Both the position numbers and the translations under genes were made by a program. This document shows, piece by piece, positions 45,106 to 55,473 of a stretch of 55,473 nt of DNA. The notes beneath the pieces were generated by a model. That model saw nothing but the letters and a program-made list of their open reading frames with translations. It did not search any database and had not been told where the DNA came from. The DNA comes from Apostichopus parvimensis (Eukaryota > Echinodermata > Holothuroidea > Aspidochirotida > Stichopodidae). Numbering within the stretch: position 1 is the stretch's first letter; the number at the start of each line of letters is the position of its first letter. The stretch lies in contig KN885505.1 of the NCBI GenBank assembly GCA_000934455.1, positions 12,493-67,965 of the forward strand, in the 5' to 3' direction.

Positions 45106-46068
45106 GCCAATATATTGATAAAAATTCATACTCCTTCTCAGCATCAAAATATCTTTTTTATTTTCTTATTGGGTCCATAATTTTGTCTAAAGCCATCCTT
45201 TGATTCCAGATTATTGAAAGCAACTTTTATTTTTCTCAGTTTGAAATCACGACAATTTTTCTAAACTTACCGAAACATCACACAATGTAAGACTGCACAC
45301 TGTTCGTGCATTATAGCGACCATGTAGATTTTTCAACTAATGGAATTAGTGACAAACGGCAAGAATTTACTTTAAAGGATTTGGTCTTCGATACTGTCTA
45401 ACACCTTGTCACCTCAACAATATTTTATCAAATACTCACACTTATAAGCAGGCTAGCAGCAAAATGGAAAATAGAAAAATTGTCAACCTGTGACTTCACT
45501 GTTTTGAAATGAACCTCGATTAGTCAAACTAATGAAATCCATAATTGTACGGGATTTTTACTATTGCAACAGCCTCAAAATATGTATATCATAAACTTCA
45601 AAATCATCTCAATCTGTTGCTTTAAATCCTGTATATACTCTCACGCCTATAAAGACTTATCGTTTTATTAGGGTACTCGACCAAAATTAGCTCACAAGAT
45701 AATTTTACGTCAATTAAGCTCGGCATCCAGTATCACATTAATTCTTAATAGCCACTACATCTAAAACAGGGATCAACAAACTCATGTTGATGTTGCCATA
45801 TTTGGTAACTTTTGAGGAACTTAAGATAAATATTAAAATCAGAGAGCAAATGAGGGAAGTAACACTATATGTCACACTTTTCGAGAGTTTTTTTGGTGAA
45901 AATTTGTTTAGTAACATAGCACATGATAATATATTTTGACCAGTATTTATTTTTTTCAAGAGATCAGCAAGGTTTTTGGTAACATTTTGTACATATGCTA
46001 ATTAATGTACTACCAAATAGCAAACTTGTTGATGCTTTACTGTAGGATTTTGTGTGTTTACAAGGGTT
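45106..46068. other. Non-coding AT-rich DNA
   Basis: No supported gene or repeat. Confidence 0.45.
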
Positions 46069-46072
46069 TTAA

Positions 46073-46317
46073 AGGTATTCAGTATAGGCCCCAAATTATA
46101 GCATGCACTATAATTGCTAGAAGTTTTCAAAAAGTACTTTCCTGGAGGTCTTTACTCTCCAAATTGTTCTCAGATATTTGTAAGGAACACAAGATGACTG
46201 AAAATGTCCCAGTGAGGGAAATTTCCTTGAAGGTTGTAATAAAAACAGTTTAAGAATTTTGACCAAAAGTGACCATATTTGAATATCTAGCATATTTGGG
46301 AGCCAATACAGCGTACC
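46073..46317 (-). mobile_element. TTAA-type MITE, family T2, copy 2
   Basis: A 245-bp element bounded by TTAA (46069-46072 and 46318-46321), inverted relative to 17639-17882. Ends AGGTATTCAGTATAGGCCCC and GGGAGCCAATACAGCGTACC. The 82-codon ORF at 46005-46253 overlaps it and is not a gene. Confidence 0.8.
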
Positions 46318-46321
46318 TTAA

Positions 46322-47182
46322 CAATATGGTGGATCTAAATACTGAGTTCCACCAAAGCTTTTCCTACTGCAGATATTATTTTGACCATTCTCTGAGTTTG
46401 ATTTCTACTGACCTCAAGTGACCAACAACAAAACAACACTTTTTCTATAAGTTGGTTTTTAATTTGATGTAAAAAATCTGTTTTTTTTTTTTTTAAATTT
46501 CGCTTGGATTTGTGATCTTATGAAAATGCTTATTAAAGACGATGATTGTTTGTAGATATAATTTTGATAAGGGTTCACTTTGATTATATATTTATAATAG
46601 CAGAGAAAGTTTTCACAGGTAAACTCAGGTACAATACAACTTAAATGATAATCTCCCACCCACACACACAATCACGCACACATATATACACAACACCATA
46701 CAGCTACATGCACAATCACACGTATCATATATATTATTGCTTACTATTAAGTGAGCCAAAGATTAAAACAATGGAAGCCTATAAATGTACCATGCAGGCA
46801 AAAGACCACAACTTAAATTAGGTAATAAAGATCTGTTAATATCCTGCCATGTGTCTTCCTGTGTAACACAATCCAGCCAAGCGGTACACTGAGATCAGAG
46901 ACAAAAATCTGGGTTAAAGGGCAAAGTTAAGTTCAACTTAAATGGGAGTCCTGAATAGCAACGGAATACACACACACACACAAATCTGGGTTAAACAAAA
47001 CATTATACAGTGAAAGTATTTGATCACTTACAGTATATGGAATGTTCGGATTTGGGATATACTTTAAGAGCCTTTTTTTTTTCCAATTTGAGGTGATTGT
47101 CGACTGTGTGCCCCTAAAGATAGATGTGTCCCACTGTTTCCATCATTAACAACATGCAGTTTGCTTAAAAATATATACAAAA
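46322..47182. other. Non-coding DNA with CA-rich patches
   Basis: CACACA runs near 46660-46690 and 46970-46983. A TGACCTCAAGTGACC word near 46408 resembles the TGACCT cluster at 52.6-53.1 kb. No gene is seen. Confidence 0.45.
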
Positions 47183-47183
47183 T

Positions 47184-47390
47184 AAAATAAAACTGTTAGC
47201 AAACTGCTTATCCACTAGAGAGCCTGTCCCTTGTCCACTAATCCCTTTACATCTTTCTCTTTGTTTTCACCATGCTCATTAACCTGCCTGTATTCTGTGA
47301 GTGTTTTTGTCCCTTCTGTTACTGTTACTTGTTATTTAGCCTTTGAAGAAGATCCTGCTAGGATCGAAACGTCAGGCCAACATACGTTTA
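47184..47390 (+). mobile_element. Retroelement-like fragment, 5' inverted terminus plus GAAGA motif
   Basis: AAATAAAACTGTTAGCAAAC and TGCTTATCCACTAGAGAG (47184-47222) are the inverse of the 44688-44727 end. About 120 bp later comes GCCTTTGAAGAAGATCCTGC, TAGGATCGAAACGTCAGG. Together the two fragments suggest a parent element with inverted termini around this motif. Confidence 0.5.
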
Positions 47391-47394
47391 AAAA

Positions 47395-49225
47395 TGTACA
47401 ACATACAAACTGTACCTACTGAAAGTTCATGAACAAAATCCAGGACACTCAAAATCGTTCCTGTTTTATTTGTAAGTTTCTAATGGGATAAGCCACATTT
47501 TCATTTTAGCTTGTTACCCAATCTCCTCTCCCCTTCCCCACCCCACTCCCCCAACACCTGACTCACTCAAACCTGACTAATATCATACATGAGAACATTA
47601 ATACAAATATTAGAATGTTATAAAAATTAGCAGCAGAAATTGCAAAAATTACAATCTGTAAATGACAATGTTTTCAATGATTCTACCCTGTTATTTCTAT
47701 AAAATACACCTTAAAGACCTAAAATTGTCCTTATACATGCATCCACATTTGCCATTCCATTCGAATACCACCCATCTATTTACAAATTCTTTTTGCCCCT
47801 TTTTCTTTCAAAGTTCCTCTATTTAATTTACTAAAATTCAAGATTGACAATTTCTTGACAAAGTTCCAGATTCAAAGAGAAGATATGAATTAAAGTCCAT
47901 GCTGTACATAACTTGCGATAAGAAAAGCAAAAATTATATTTTAAAAAATGTAAAAATGAACTAGAAGAGAGTATTGTATACAGTCGCCCATCTACCAGAG
48001 CCAATCAGTGAGGTAGGTGATTGACAAACTCAGTCCACATCTTCCCTCCACCCTCACCCCACCCCATCCCACTCCCACTTTCTCCTCCCTGCTAGCCTTC
48101 TCTCATGCCTTGTGAAGATGTTTTTCATATCACAGACACACCTTTAGTCATGACAGTGGGGGAGAGTTTTCCGATACTACTTACTACTCAATTGGTCTGT
48201 CTCCAAACCCAGACAGAGATGTTAAAAGGTACAGGATATAGGTGACCTGGAAAACTATTCAAACAAAATTCATCATTATCATCATAATAATCCCAGTAGT
48301 CCCCCGCATGCAGTAGTATCTAGGGATGACAGGTCAAAAGTTAACTGGCTTTACTGTACAAACCCACTGGATATAATATATAGGACAAACTAAGGTTAAG
48401 AGCGCCCTCACTTACTTCCACAGACAGACACACAGACAGAGAGAGAGAGAGGGGTTGAGCTGCACTATTAATTACATGTTGTTCAATGGATTATTATTAT
48501 TATTGTTACATGAGTCAAGGTGCTGAGGTTTCATATTGAACTTGATGATGTTATCAAGAGTGAGATTGCAGACATTGTGATGCAAGAAACATTGGAAGAG
48601 TGGTTCTCCAGATAAGATGGAAAACAGCCATAGCATTATTTATCAACTATTAAGCTAAATAAGATATGGAATTAACAATATTTATTGAAGAAAAACCTTA
48701 AAGAATTAGCGTAAATACAAACCATACCATCTTTCGAGCTTATCTTATCTAGTTTATACAACAGAGATCTTTATGACGACCAACTTCCCCAAATATTGAA
48801 GGAAAATTTCACTTTGGAAAATATTGGTGTTTTAAAACTTGTGTCGGTGGGGATTGGGGTGGGGGCAAGGGTGGGAGGGGGTGGTTGCCATTTTGTTTTT
48901 CTGTGATGAAAAAAAAAATTAAAGAACTCTAGAACATGCGATATCTAGTTTTTCCAGACCTAGAATTTCACAAATTTTTGCCACTTGCTAAAAAAATCCA
49001 GTGCGTCATATAATCTACTAGCTCAAATCAAATTCCCATTTGCATTTTCCTTGAATTAATGCAAACGCAACATTAATATTGCACTGATAGGAAAATGTAG
49101 TAATTAGTCTGAATTTTGGGGCCTGTATTTACTGTAGGACTTTCTGATATAGTTTTTTTAAGACAGAGAAGTTGCTCTTGTTTTCCTTTACTTGAGTAGT
49201 TTTACTTGACAAACTGTAATTCCAG
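47395..49225. other. Non-coding DNA, nothing recognised
   Basis: GA repeat near 48430-48455, (ATT)n near 48490-48505, and a G-rich run near 48845-48890. No supported exon. Confidence 0.45.
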
Positions 49226-49228
49226 GAC

Positions 49229-49511
49229 TATGTATTGAGAGAAGGCACAACATTTCCACTATGCAAATTAATGGATAGGCTCTTATTCCACATACAATTT
49301 ACTTGTTAGGCTCTTGCAGAATCAGACATTACTGATATGCATGCCTTCCTAAAAGATTCCTTTACACTATTATGTATTGAGAGAAGGTACAACATTTCCA
49401 CTATGCTAATTAATGGATAGGCTCTTATTCCACATACAATTTACTTGTTAGGCTCTTGCAGAATCAGACATTACTGATATGCACACCTTCCTAAAAGATT
49501 CCTTTACACTA
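49229..49511 (+). repeat. 142-bp tandem duplication
   Basis: TATGTATTGAGAGAAGGYAC to AAAAGATTCCTTTACACTA occurs from 49229 and from 49371, nearly identical. Confidence 0.95.
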
Positions 49512-50412
49512 CATCTCTAGGCGACACTTTCATGTGCTGCAATATTATCTACGTATTACAGATACTACGCATACAGTCCTTTGCCTATCTAGATATTCGA
49601 TGATATGAAAGAGCAACAGTTTCAGAGCGCATTTTCCTCTTTGGTTGTTACATTAAAAGAAAAAAGAAAGTAATAAACTGTAACTGTATGATTCCAAGTT
49701 GCACCTTACAAATGAGCAAGTCTTCCAAGGTTACATATATCTGGCAAACTGAGAAATGTCTTCGCATAATTTAATCCTGCTAAAATCACAGAAATTTGTT
49801 TGGACTGACCTTGAAGCAAAAACAACTTGGGGGAAAAATGACAAACAAGGGTAAAAAAAAAATCAAGGCCAAAAAAAAAGAAGTTTAAATCCGAAGGAAA
49901 AACAAAAGGTTAAGGAAAGAACCAAGCCGCCAAAAGCATGAAATTTTCTGGTTTGTCTGTAAAATGTATAATGCTGTAAAACCCCTTGGAAAAATCATAT
50001 AGCCAACATGTAAATACCATCAAGAGGTCTGTATGCAGTGGTGCTGCTTCCACATGTATACGAATGTGATCTGCATCCACACGGCAGTGCTTGTCAGAGA
50101 AATTGGATGTATCTTACTCATTTAATTTGAAGTGGGTCAATGGAGGGGGAGGGACAGTGGTAAGATGTTACCTTACTTTCTAAGCTAGGTTTAGATCTAG
50201 ATGTGTTAGGGCATGTGAAAGTGGTGTTACATAAAGTGTAATTCCAAGAACAATATTATGCTTGCAAACAATTATTATGCTTGAAGAGTCTGACTCAAGC
50301 TTTGCGTCAATCCATTTCTAACAAAATATCATATTTGTTCAAAAATTTGATGGAGGAGCAAAAGACCTTTCACATAGCAAAAATACATACAGCACCATGT
50401 AACCCTACCATA
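49512..50412. other. Non-coding DNA, nothing recognised
   Basis: An A-rich stretch of low complexity spans about 49830-49920. No supported gene. Confidence 0.45.
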
Positions 50413-50563
50413 TAATGAATATTCAAATAAATGTTCCATTTGGAAGCTGGTAAAACATCTTCATATTGTCCTTCGTACTGCTACAAGGTAATGAATATTC
50501 AAATAAATGTTCCATTTGGAAGCTGGTAAAACATCTTCATATTGTCCTTTGTACTGCAGCTAG
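50413..50563 (+). repeat. 76-bp tandem duplication
   Basis: TAATGAATATTCAAATAAAT to TCATATTGTCCTTYGTACTG occurs twice, from 50413 and 50489, virtually identical. Confidence 0.95.
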
Positions 50564-51925
50564 ACAAAGAATCTCAAGGTATAACATTTCTACATAAATT
50601 TATAGATGAATTCATTTTTTTATATTTTTTTTTTCATTTCCAAACTTCTGTTCAAAAAGTTGTGTTTCATCTTGTCAATGTTTCTCATCCCAAATAAACT
50701 TTATAATCCACATCAGTAACTACAACTGATTGCTGCAGCTTAAAGCAGGGAAAACAGGCACGGAAAGAATCCTTTTCCGTCTTTGTTCTTAAACAATTAT
50801 TCACTTCTTTATTTATTTTCATTTGTTTACGTTACTCACAAATGAAGAATCCTGAGCATTATCGATAAAGAGAGGCACGAATTTCGGTAGAAAACTTGTC
50901 ACATTCGGTAGGTGAATTTTTTAGTTGTACGTGCACGGTTCTAGCTTATACGCCCGTTGATATACGTCAATGATATACTGCCGTGCAATACTGTTAGCAA
51001 TACAAGGGAATAAATCACGCACAGGGCTTTTCTAATAATGACCAAATTCCAACAAGGGTGCAAATGATTTTCAATACAACAATGGCGACAACATTTATGC
51101 AAACATGTTTGGCAGCAGACTATACAGTATGTGTGCACTAAAACACAGACAGCCGATAATTTCTCCAGTTTTTATACTATCACAAGATATTTTAGACGTC
51201 AAAATTTTCACATGATTAAATAGGGAAAACACAGAAGATGAATTACTGCTGGTGAAAAACAAACAGTCGAGGATAGAAAGGGAGATGTATTCATGATCGG
51301 TAGTTATCCGGTGGGTATGTGCCGTATGGTTCTGTTGAGTTTACATAGTGCAACATACATTGTATTAAAGACCCTAATACCAATGTACGACACCAGAGCA
51401 AACACCCGTTGCTATTCCATCAGTAACATTAATCAAACATACACTTGACTGTTGTTTATCTTCACGGGGCGGTAGTCTCAGGAGGAGTGTAACTGAAATG
51501 GTGGCAGCAGACCAGACCAGACATACACCTACTCCAGTTCATTCTCAGCTGATCATTGAATAGATTTGTTTTTAACACAAAAAAAAGACACAACAACAGA
51601 TCAATTAAACACAAAGTTTTAAAGGTCGACAATTTTAAGCTCCTAATTTATTTTAATTGATAAAAGCTCTCCTTTTCCTTCCCTTTTTCTCCTTCCCCGG
51701 CCTACTACAGCCGGCTCCCAGAAACCAATTTTTGAACGATTCTATAACTTAACGCAAATTGATAAACCGTAGAGCTACAGCCAAACACAGAATGCAGAAC
51801 AGACATGTAAAGTTAGTCCTACGTCCGTATATTGTCAGAGTAATATCAAACTGTTCTAATACAGTAAGTCAAGAAAAGAAACCTCAGTTGAAGGACAAGA
51901 AGCAATTTTGATTTTCAGAATTTTT
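50564..51925. other. Non-coding DNA, nothing recognised
   Basis: No supported gene or repeat. Confidence 0.45.
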
Positions 51926-51928
51926 TCA

Positions 51929-52097
51929 CATTCGTCATCGTCGTCGTCATCCCAATCGTCAAGCAGTCACGAAGATAACACGATTTTAACTGACAAGTCC
52001 AGTTCTAACGGTGTGACGTTGTCACACATTCATGCTATTGGCTAATTCTTCTAACAGGGTAAAAAATATAAAAGAAACCATTCTGACACTTGCCAAA
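51929..52097 (+). promoter_or_regulatory. Promoter-like region: CCAAT, CRE-like palindrome, CCAAT (inverted), TATA
   Basis: In order: a (CGT)n run (about 51935-51950), CCAATCG at about 51953, a 17-bp palindrome GTGTGACGTTGTCACAC (52011-52027) containing a CRE-like TGACGT, ATTGG (inverted CCAAT, 52037-52041) and TATAAAAG (52067-52074). The order and spacing fit an RNA polymerase II core promoter firing to the right, with a start near 52095-52100. The elements are individually short, so chance cannot be excluded. Confidence 0.4.
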
Positions 52098-52274
52098 ATG
52101 CCAAGGCCACGGGTTTCTGTCAGAATACATTTGATTCCACTCTATCAAAGCCGAGGCTACAGGATATCCCCAAGTGAACGACGACGGCTAGAGAGAGCGA
52201 ATAACGTAAAAATGCTAAGGGCAACGACGAAAAAATGGAAGAAGAAAAAACGGTTTGTTCGAGTGGAAATTTAG
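52098..52274 (+). CDS. Small very basic protein, 58 residues, hypothetical
   Basis: ATG at 52098 to TAG at 52272-52274. The peptide starts MPRPRVSVRIHLIPLYQS, continues RGYRISPSERRRLERANN and ends with a Lys/Arg-rich stretch (KKWKKKKRFVRVEI). More than a third of residues are Arg or Lys, which would suit a nucleic-acid-binding or nuclear peptide. The same frame is open upstream to about 52032. The ATG lies only 31 bp from the TATA T, almost at the expected transcription start, so a downstream ATG (52210) might be used instead. No donor site is evident, so it would be intronless. Not recognised. Confidence 0.3.
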   Translation: MPRPRVSVRIHLIPLYQSRGYRISPSERRRLERANNVKMLRATTKKWKKKKRFVRVEI

Positions 52275-52639
52275 CAGTTTGATATGTTGGACCTTTAGAC
52301 TAATAGAGCGAAATAGAATTGACTTTTAAACATAAACATGAAAACAAAATGTACTAAAGATAACGGGGAGAAGAGGGGGGGGGGAGATTTTGGGATTCAG
52401 TCAATCGTAAGAAAGACCTACATCAACCAGTTGATACTAGAGACAACAAGATTTACTTTATAAAATTTTTGAGATGATAGCGAAACTGCGAAATACTGAA
52501 ATCCTGAAATCATCATAATAATACCAAATTTGTAGATCGTACGAATTCCGTCTAGCAACTCATGAACGTATCATCTGACGGGTACCCCAAAACTTACTGG
52601 TTTGGGTATTTATGGACAACTATCCTAACCACAAAGATG

Positions 52640-53065
52640 CAGCCTCAATTGACCTCAAATTACTGTTGACCTCCCAAATTAAAACATTATTGCTCATGAT
52701 TCACTGAGGTATGTTATACATACAAGCTCTGCTTTTGAAACTTTCGCATTTACAGGGTTTTCAGACGTTGACCTTAGCTGACCTCAAATGACCTTGATCA
52801 CCACAAAGAACAACAAAGGTTCTTATAGTTATTGTACCCATTAAGATGAATCTGCATAAAGAGTACAAAGGTCATTCTGGATTTTTTTTCGCTTAGTTAT
52901 CGTGCTGAAATGGTTTCGATGACCTTTGACTTCCACATACAATGACAGTAGTGGGACTTTCTCAAATACAAAGAATGAACATCAAGGTATACTTCTGCAG
53001 CTATCAAGTTTGTAAAGGTCGTAGACGTTGACCTACATTAACCTCAAATGACCTTTGCCTTCTCA
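52640..53065. repeat. TGACCT-rich repeat region
   Basis: TGACCT or its complement occurs at least eight times (for example GTTGACCTTAGCTGACCTCA, AAATGACCTTGATC, GATGACCTTTGAC and GTTGACCTACATTAACCTC). Larger words such as GACCTCAAATGACCTT...AAAGAAC recur about 260 bp apart (52780 and 53041), so this is a degenerate repeat. The half-sites match nuclear-receptor binding sequences. Confidence 0.7.
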
Positions 53066-53337
53066 AAGAACATAAGGATTCTCATATACACTATTAAAGG
53101 TGGATCTAGTATGAAACTCAATCAAGCTGCAATTTTCAATCACTTCCTTCCACACTCTACTACCCAAAGTGTCAGGAAGATTTTTCGTGGTGAACTTTAT
53201 CTACAGGTTCAACTCCAACTTTCCTTGTTATCAAGGAGATGAATAGTTGCTAAATTTAGTCGCAGAACTCCTGATGTTGCAGTCTGATCAGTATCCTTTT
53301 CGTTTTGGGAGTTGCTTTGGGTGTGAAGGGGAGGGGG

Positions 53338-53364
53338 AGAGGCGGGAGGGAGGGAGGGAGGGTG
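53338..53364 (+). repeat. (GGGA)n microsatellite
   Basis: Several GGGA units within a G/A-rich stretch starting near 53318. Confidence 0.85.
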
Positions 53365-55473
53365 TGATAATGATTACCAGAACTGACAGGGGTAAATTTA
53401 TATCATCAGTACTACATCAGTTCATGCCTGTTTATAATTATAATGGCACATAGTAACATTTACCTCCGACAACCCCAAGTCACGGCAGACTTCATGTCTA
53501 TGTGGTCCATTTCTCTTGTAAATTTTACGCGGAATAGCGTCCGTATAGGGTAATAGCGAAACATATGCAAAGACTCTCACTAACGAGGAATAAAAATAAA
53601 TAATTTTTAAAAAGGATTGAGTATTGTATCCCTAACAGTCCCATAACCTCCTCTGAAATATTCTTCTTCTCTTCTCAACAAACTCGATAAACTCCTCATC
53701 AGACGGAAGGAAAAAGATGAGATATAACTACACGCGATGACTAATGCAACGAAAAATTGCAGCTGGCCATTCTAGCAGATTCTGCCAGAATATCAAGTGT
53801 GTCTGTCAGTCACATTATCTATGTTTAATACGTTGAATATCAAAACCTTTTGAAACAAGATCCAACCTACTTCATTCAACACCAGCAAAGGTGTGGAGCA
53901 CCTTATTTTCATTCCCATGTCCTTGTACGGATCAAATGTATCACCTTCCCTTTAGTCAAACCCAAGTTCTGCAACCTTCAAACGTTGGATGCAAACACGC
54001 AACCTTTTACTACGGCAAATAAGTCATGACGGTGCAATCTGCAGTACAGGAAAAGTACTGGATAGGATGGAGGCCTAAGCAATCAAAATTCGCTGCACAT
54101 GAACAATGGAGTCCAATATTAACAAAAAAAACTAGTCAATAAAACACATCGAAACAACAAGGTCAAAGGGAATGAAAGGGGGGGGAAAGAAAAACAATGC
54201 TTACACTTCATTAGATCTAACAGCTGCGACTGAATTTAGAAGTGGCAGTGTTGTGCTGTATTGATGAACGCTCCAACAAACATTGACTTCAATACTTCTA
54301 GTACAGTAAAGTCAGTCAGGGGAACCAGGGCTTCAAAAAAAAACTTATCTCGTTAGAAGAGATATGACCATGAACTTGCCCTCGTTGTGTTATGCATCCA
54401 ACTGTGAGATTGTGGGTTTTTTTCTTTTTCGCTTTCTCTTTTTTTCACCAAACTTTCTTCAAGGTGGCCAGACCTCAAAAGGATTTTTTCCTTTTCTATT
54501 TTTCTTAAATAAACTATTGGTAATGAGGGACCTTGAGAAAATGGCCATAATCCGAAAACACATTGCCAGATTTGGCAGAGAGTTCTTGGGATGTTATAAA
54601 AAAAATTTTAAAAATCTGCAATAATGAACAAAGCCCTTCAGCCTACTCAACATAGCATAAGCTGATGTCTCAAGCTACTTCTTTGCCTACACATAGCTGC
54701 AACGTCCTTGGGAAATCATTTTGATCCTTCTCGTGCGGCTTTTGTGTCATCACATTTTTAACTCCTCCAGCGACAGGGATTAAATATTTCCACAGACAGC
54801 TATGAAGGCAACTTGGCAACAGCTAAAGAGAGAGTTATTAAGTACTTTGGGGCAATTGGCTTAGTATACCGGAATACGCTAACATAAAAAAAAACTTAGC
54901 TTCGCGAGGAACGGTGTGGCACGCAACCGTTACACTGACAGCACTAGGAATTGATGAGTACATACATTATTCATAGAAACTATCTATAGGCAACATGGAA
55001 TAAAGACATTCCTACTGTAGATTGTAGTAAGGTGGGGTTTGTCTTGGAATGTGACAATTTCTCCAGGATAAAGAGTGCCCCCAGTTATTCCTTCTAACTT
55101 CTCATTATGTTCCCGAGTCCCGAAGACAGATACTTAAATCAAGTCTTGGTATTATTATTTTTAGTCTGTCGTGTGAGGACCCGGCTGAAAAATAGGGTAA
55201 AAAACCGAACCGAACACGAGGCATGCGAGCATGTGTATGAGTATGTGATCGTACAAACCTGTGATTCGCAGTAATAATTAACTACCCCATCTTTAAAAAA
55301 TTTGATCAATTAATGTAACAGAGTTTTAAAAATGATATACTTTCAAGCAGAGAAACATGGTCTTTTTGAAGCATGGTGGAGTTCTACACACAAATTTGAA
55401 TATTTCCACACAATAATGACAATTTGAAAGCTCTAGCAAATAAAAACCACATTATAATAGCATACATGTGTGA
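53365..55473. other. Non-coding DNA to the window edge
   Basis: No supported exon. An 86-codon frame at 54364-54624 is rich in Phe and Lys and has no signals. Some CG dinucleotides occur near 55115-55240. Confidence 0.45.

Overview
This window looks like gene-poor, repeat-rich nuclear DNA from an animal. It is AT-rich, has no closely packed open reading frames, and carries animal-type splice signals, a tRNA-derived SINE, hAT and TTAA-type MITEs, minisatellites and two 50-N assembly gaps. The repeat style would fit a marine invertebrate, perhaps an echinoderm. That host assignment is a guess, because no gene here is recognised well enough to fix the taxon. There are no operons, bacterial genes, viral genes or CRISPR arrays.

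Coding content is sparse. The best exon is on the minus strand at 38336-38559: strong Kozak start at 38537, upstream in-frame stop, polypyrimidine/AG acceptor and GTGAGT donor. It encodes about 67 N-terminal residues of an unrecognised protein. Weaker candidates are a plus-strand region at 40959-41599 made of two open frames offset around a possible 68-bp intron, a minus-strand exon at 21678-21832 repeated identically at 24158-24312, and a 58-residue very basic ORF at 52098-52274 behind a CRE/CCAAT/TATA arrangement. Most other open frames are chance frames in repeats.

Layout: 0-5 kb has a CpG-dense patch (1.2-1.4 kb) and a minisatellite (3.1-3.5 kb). 7-9 kb has a SINE and an 11-unit 75-bp minisatellite. 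10-21 kb has foldback repeats, two hAT MITEs with exact 8-bp target duplications, TTAA MITEs and the first gap. 21.6-26.7 kb is a 2.48-kb tandem segmental duplication followed by an 18-bp minisatellite. 27.8-28.5 kb is a satellite whose unit contains a 3' splice-site-like sequence, followed by CpG-dense DNA. 30.6-30.9 kb is polypurine. 32-36 kb holds a cluster of foldback elements and a TTAA MITE. 38-41.6 kb holds the best coding evidence. 41.8-43.7 kb is a duplication split by the second gap. 44-47.4 kb has fragments of a retroelement-like repeat with inverted termini. 49-51 kb has two short tandem duplications. 52-53 kb has the promoter-like region and a cluster of TGACCT half-sites.

The most striking unexplained signal is a dispersed family that shares the exact 10-mer GACAGGTAAG, a near-perfect 5' splice-site sequence. 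It occurs 14 times on both strands, against about 0.1 expected by chance, at the ends of foldback elements and of decayed single copies. The second strong signal is that both 50-N gaps sit between near-identical copies of their own flanks, which suggests unresolved tandem repeats or falsely joined haplotypes.
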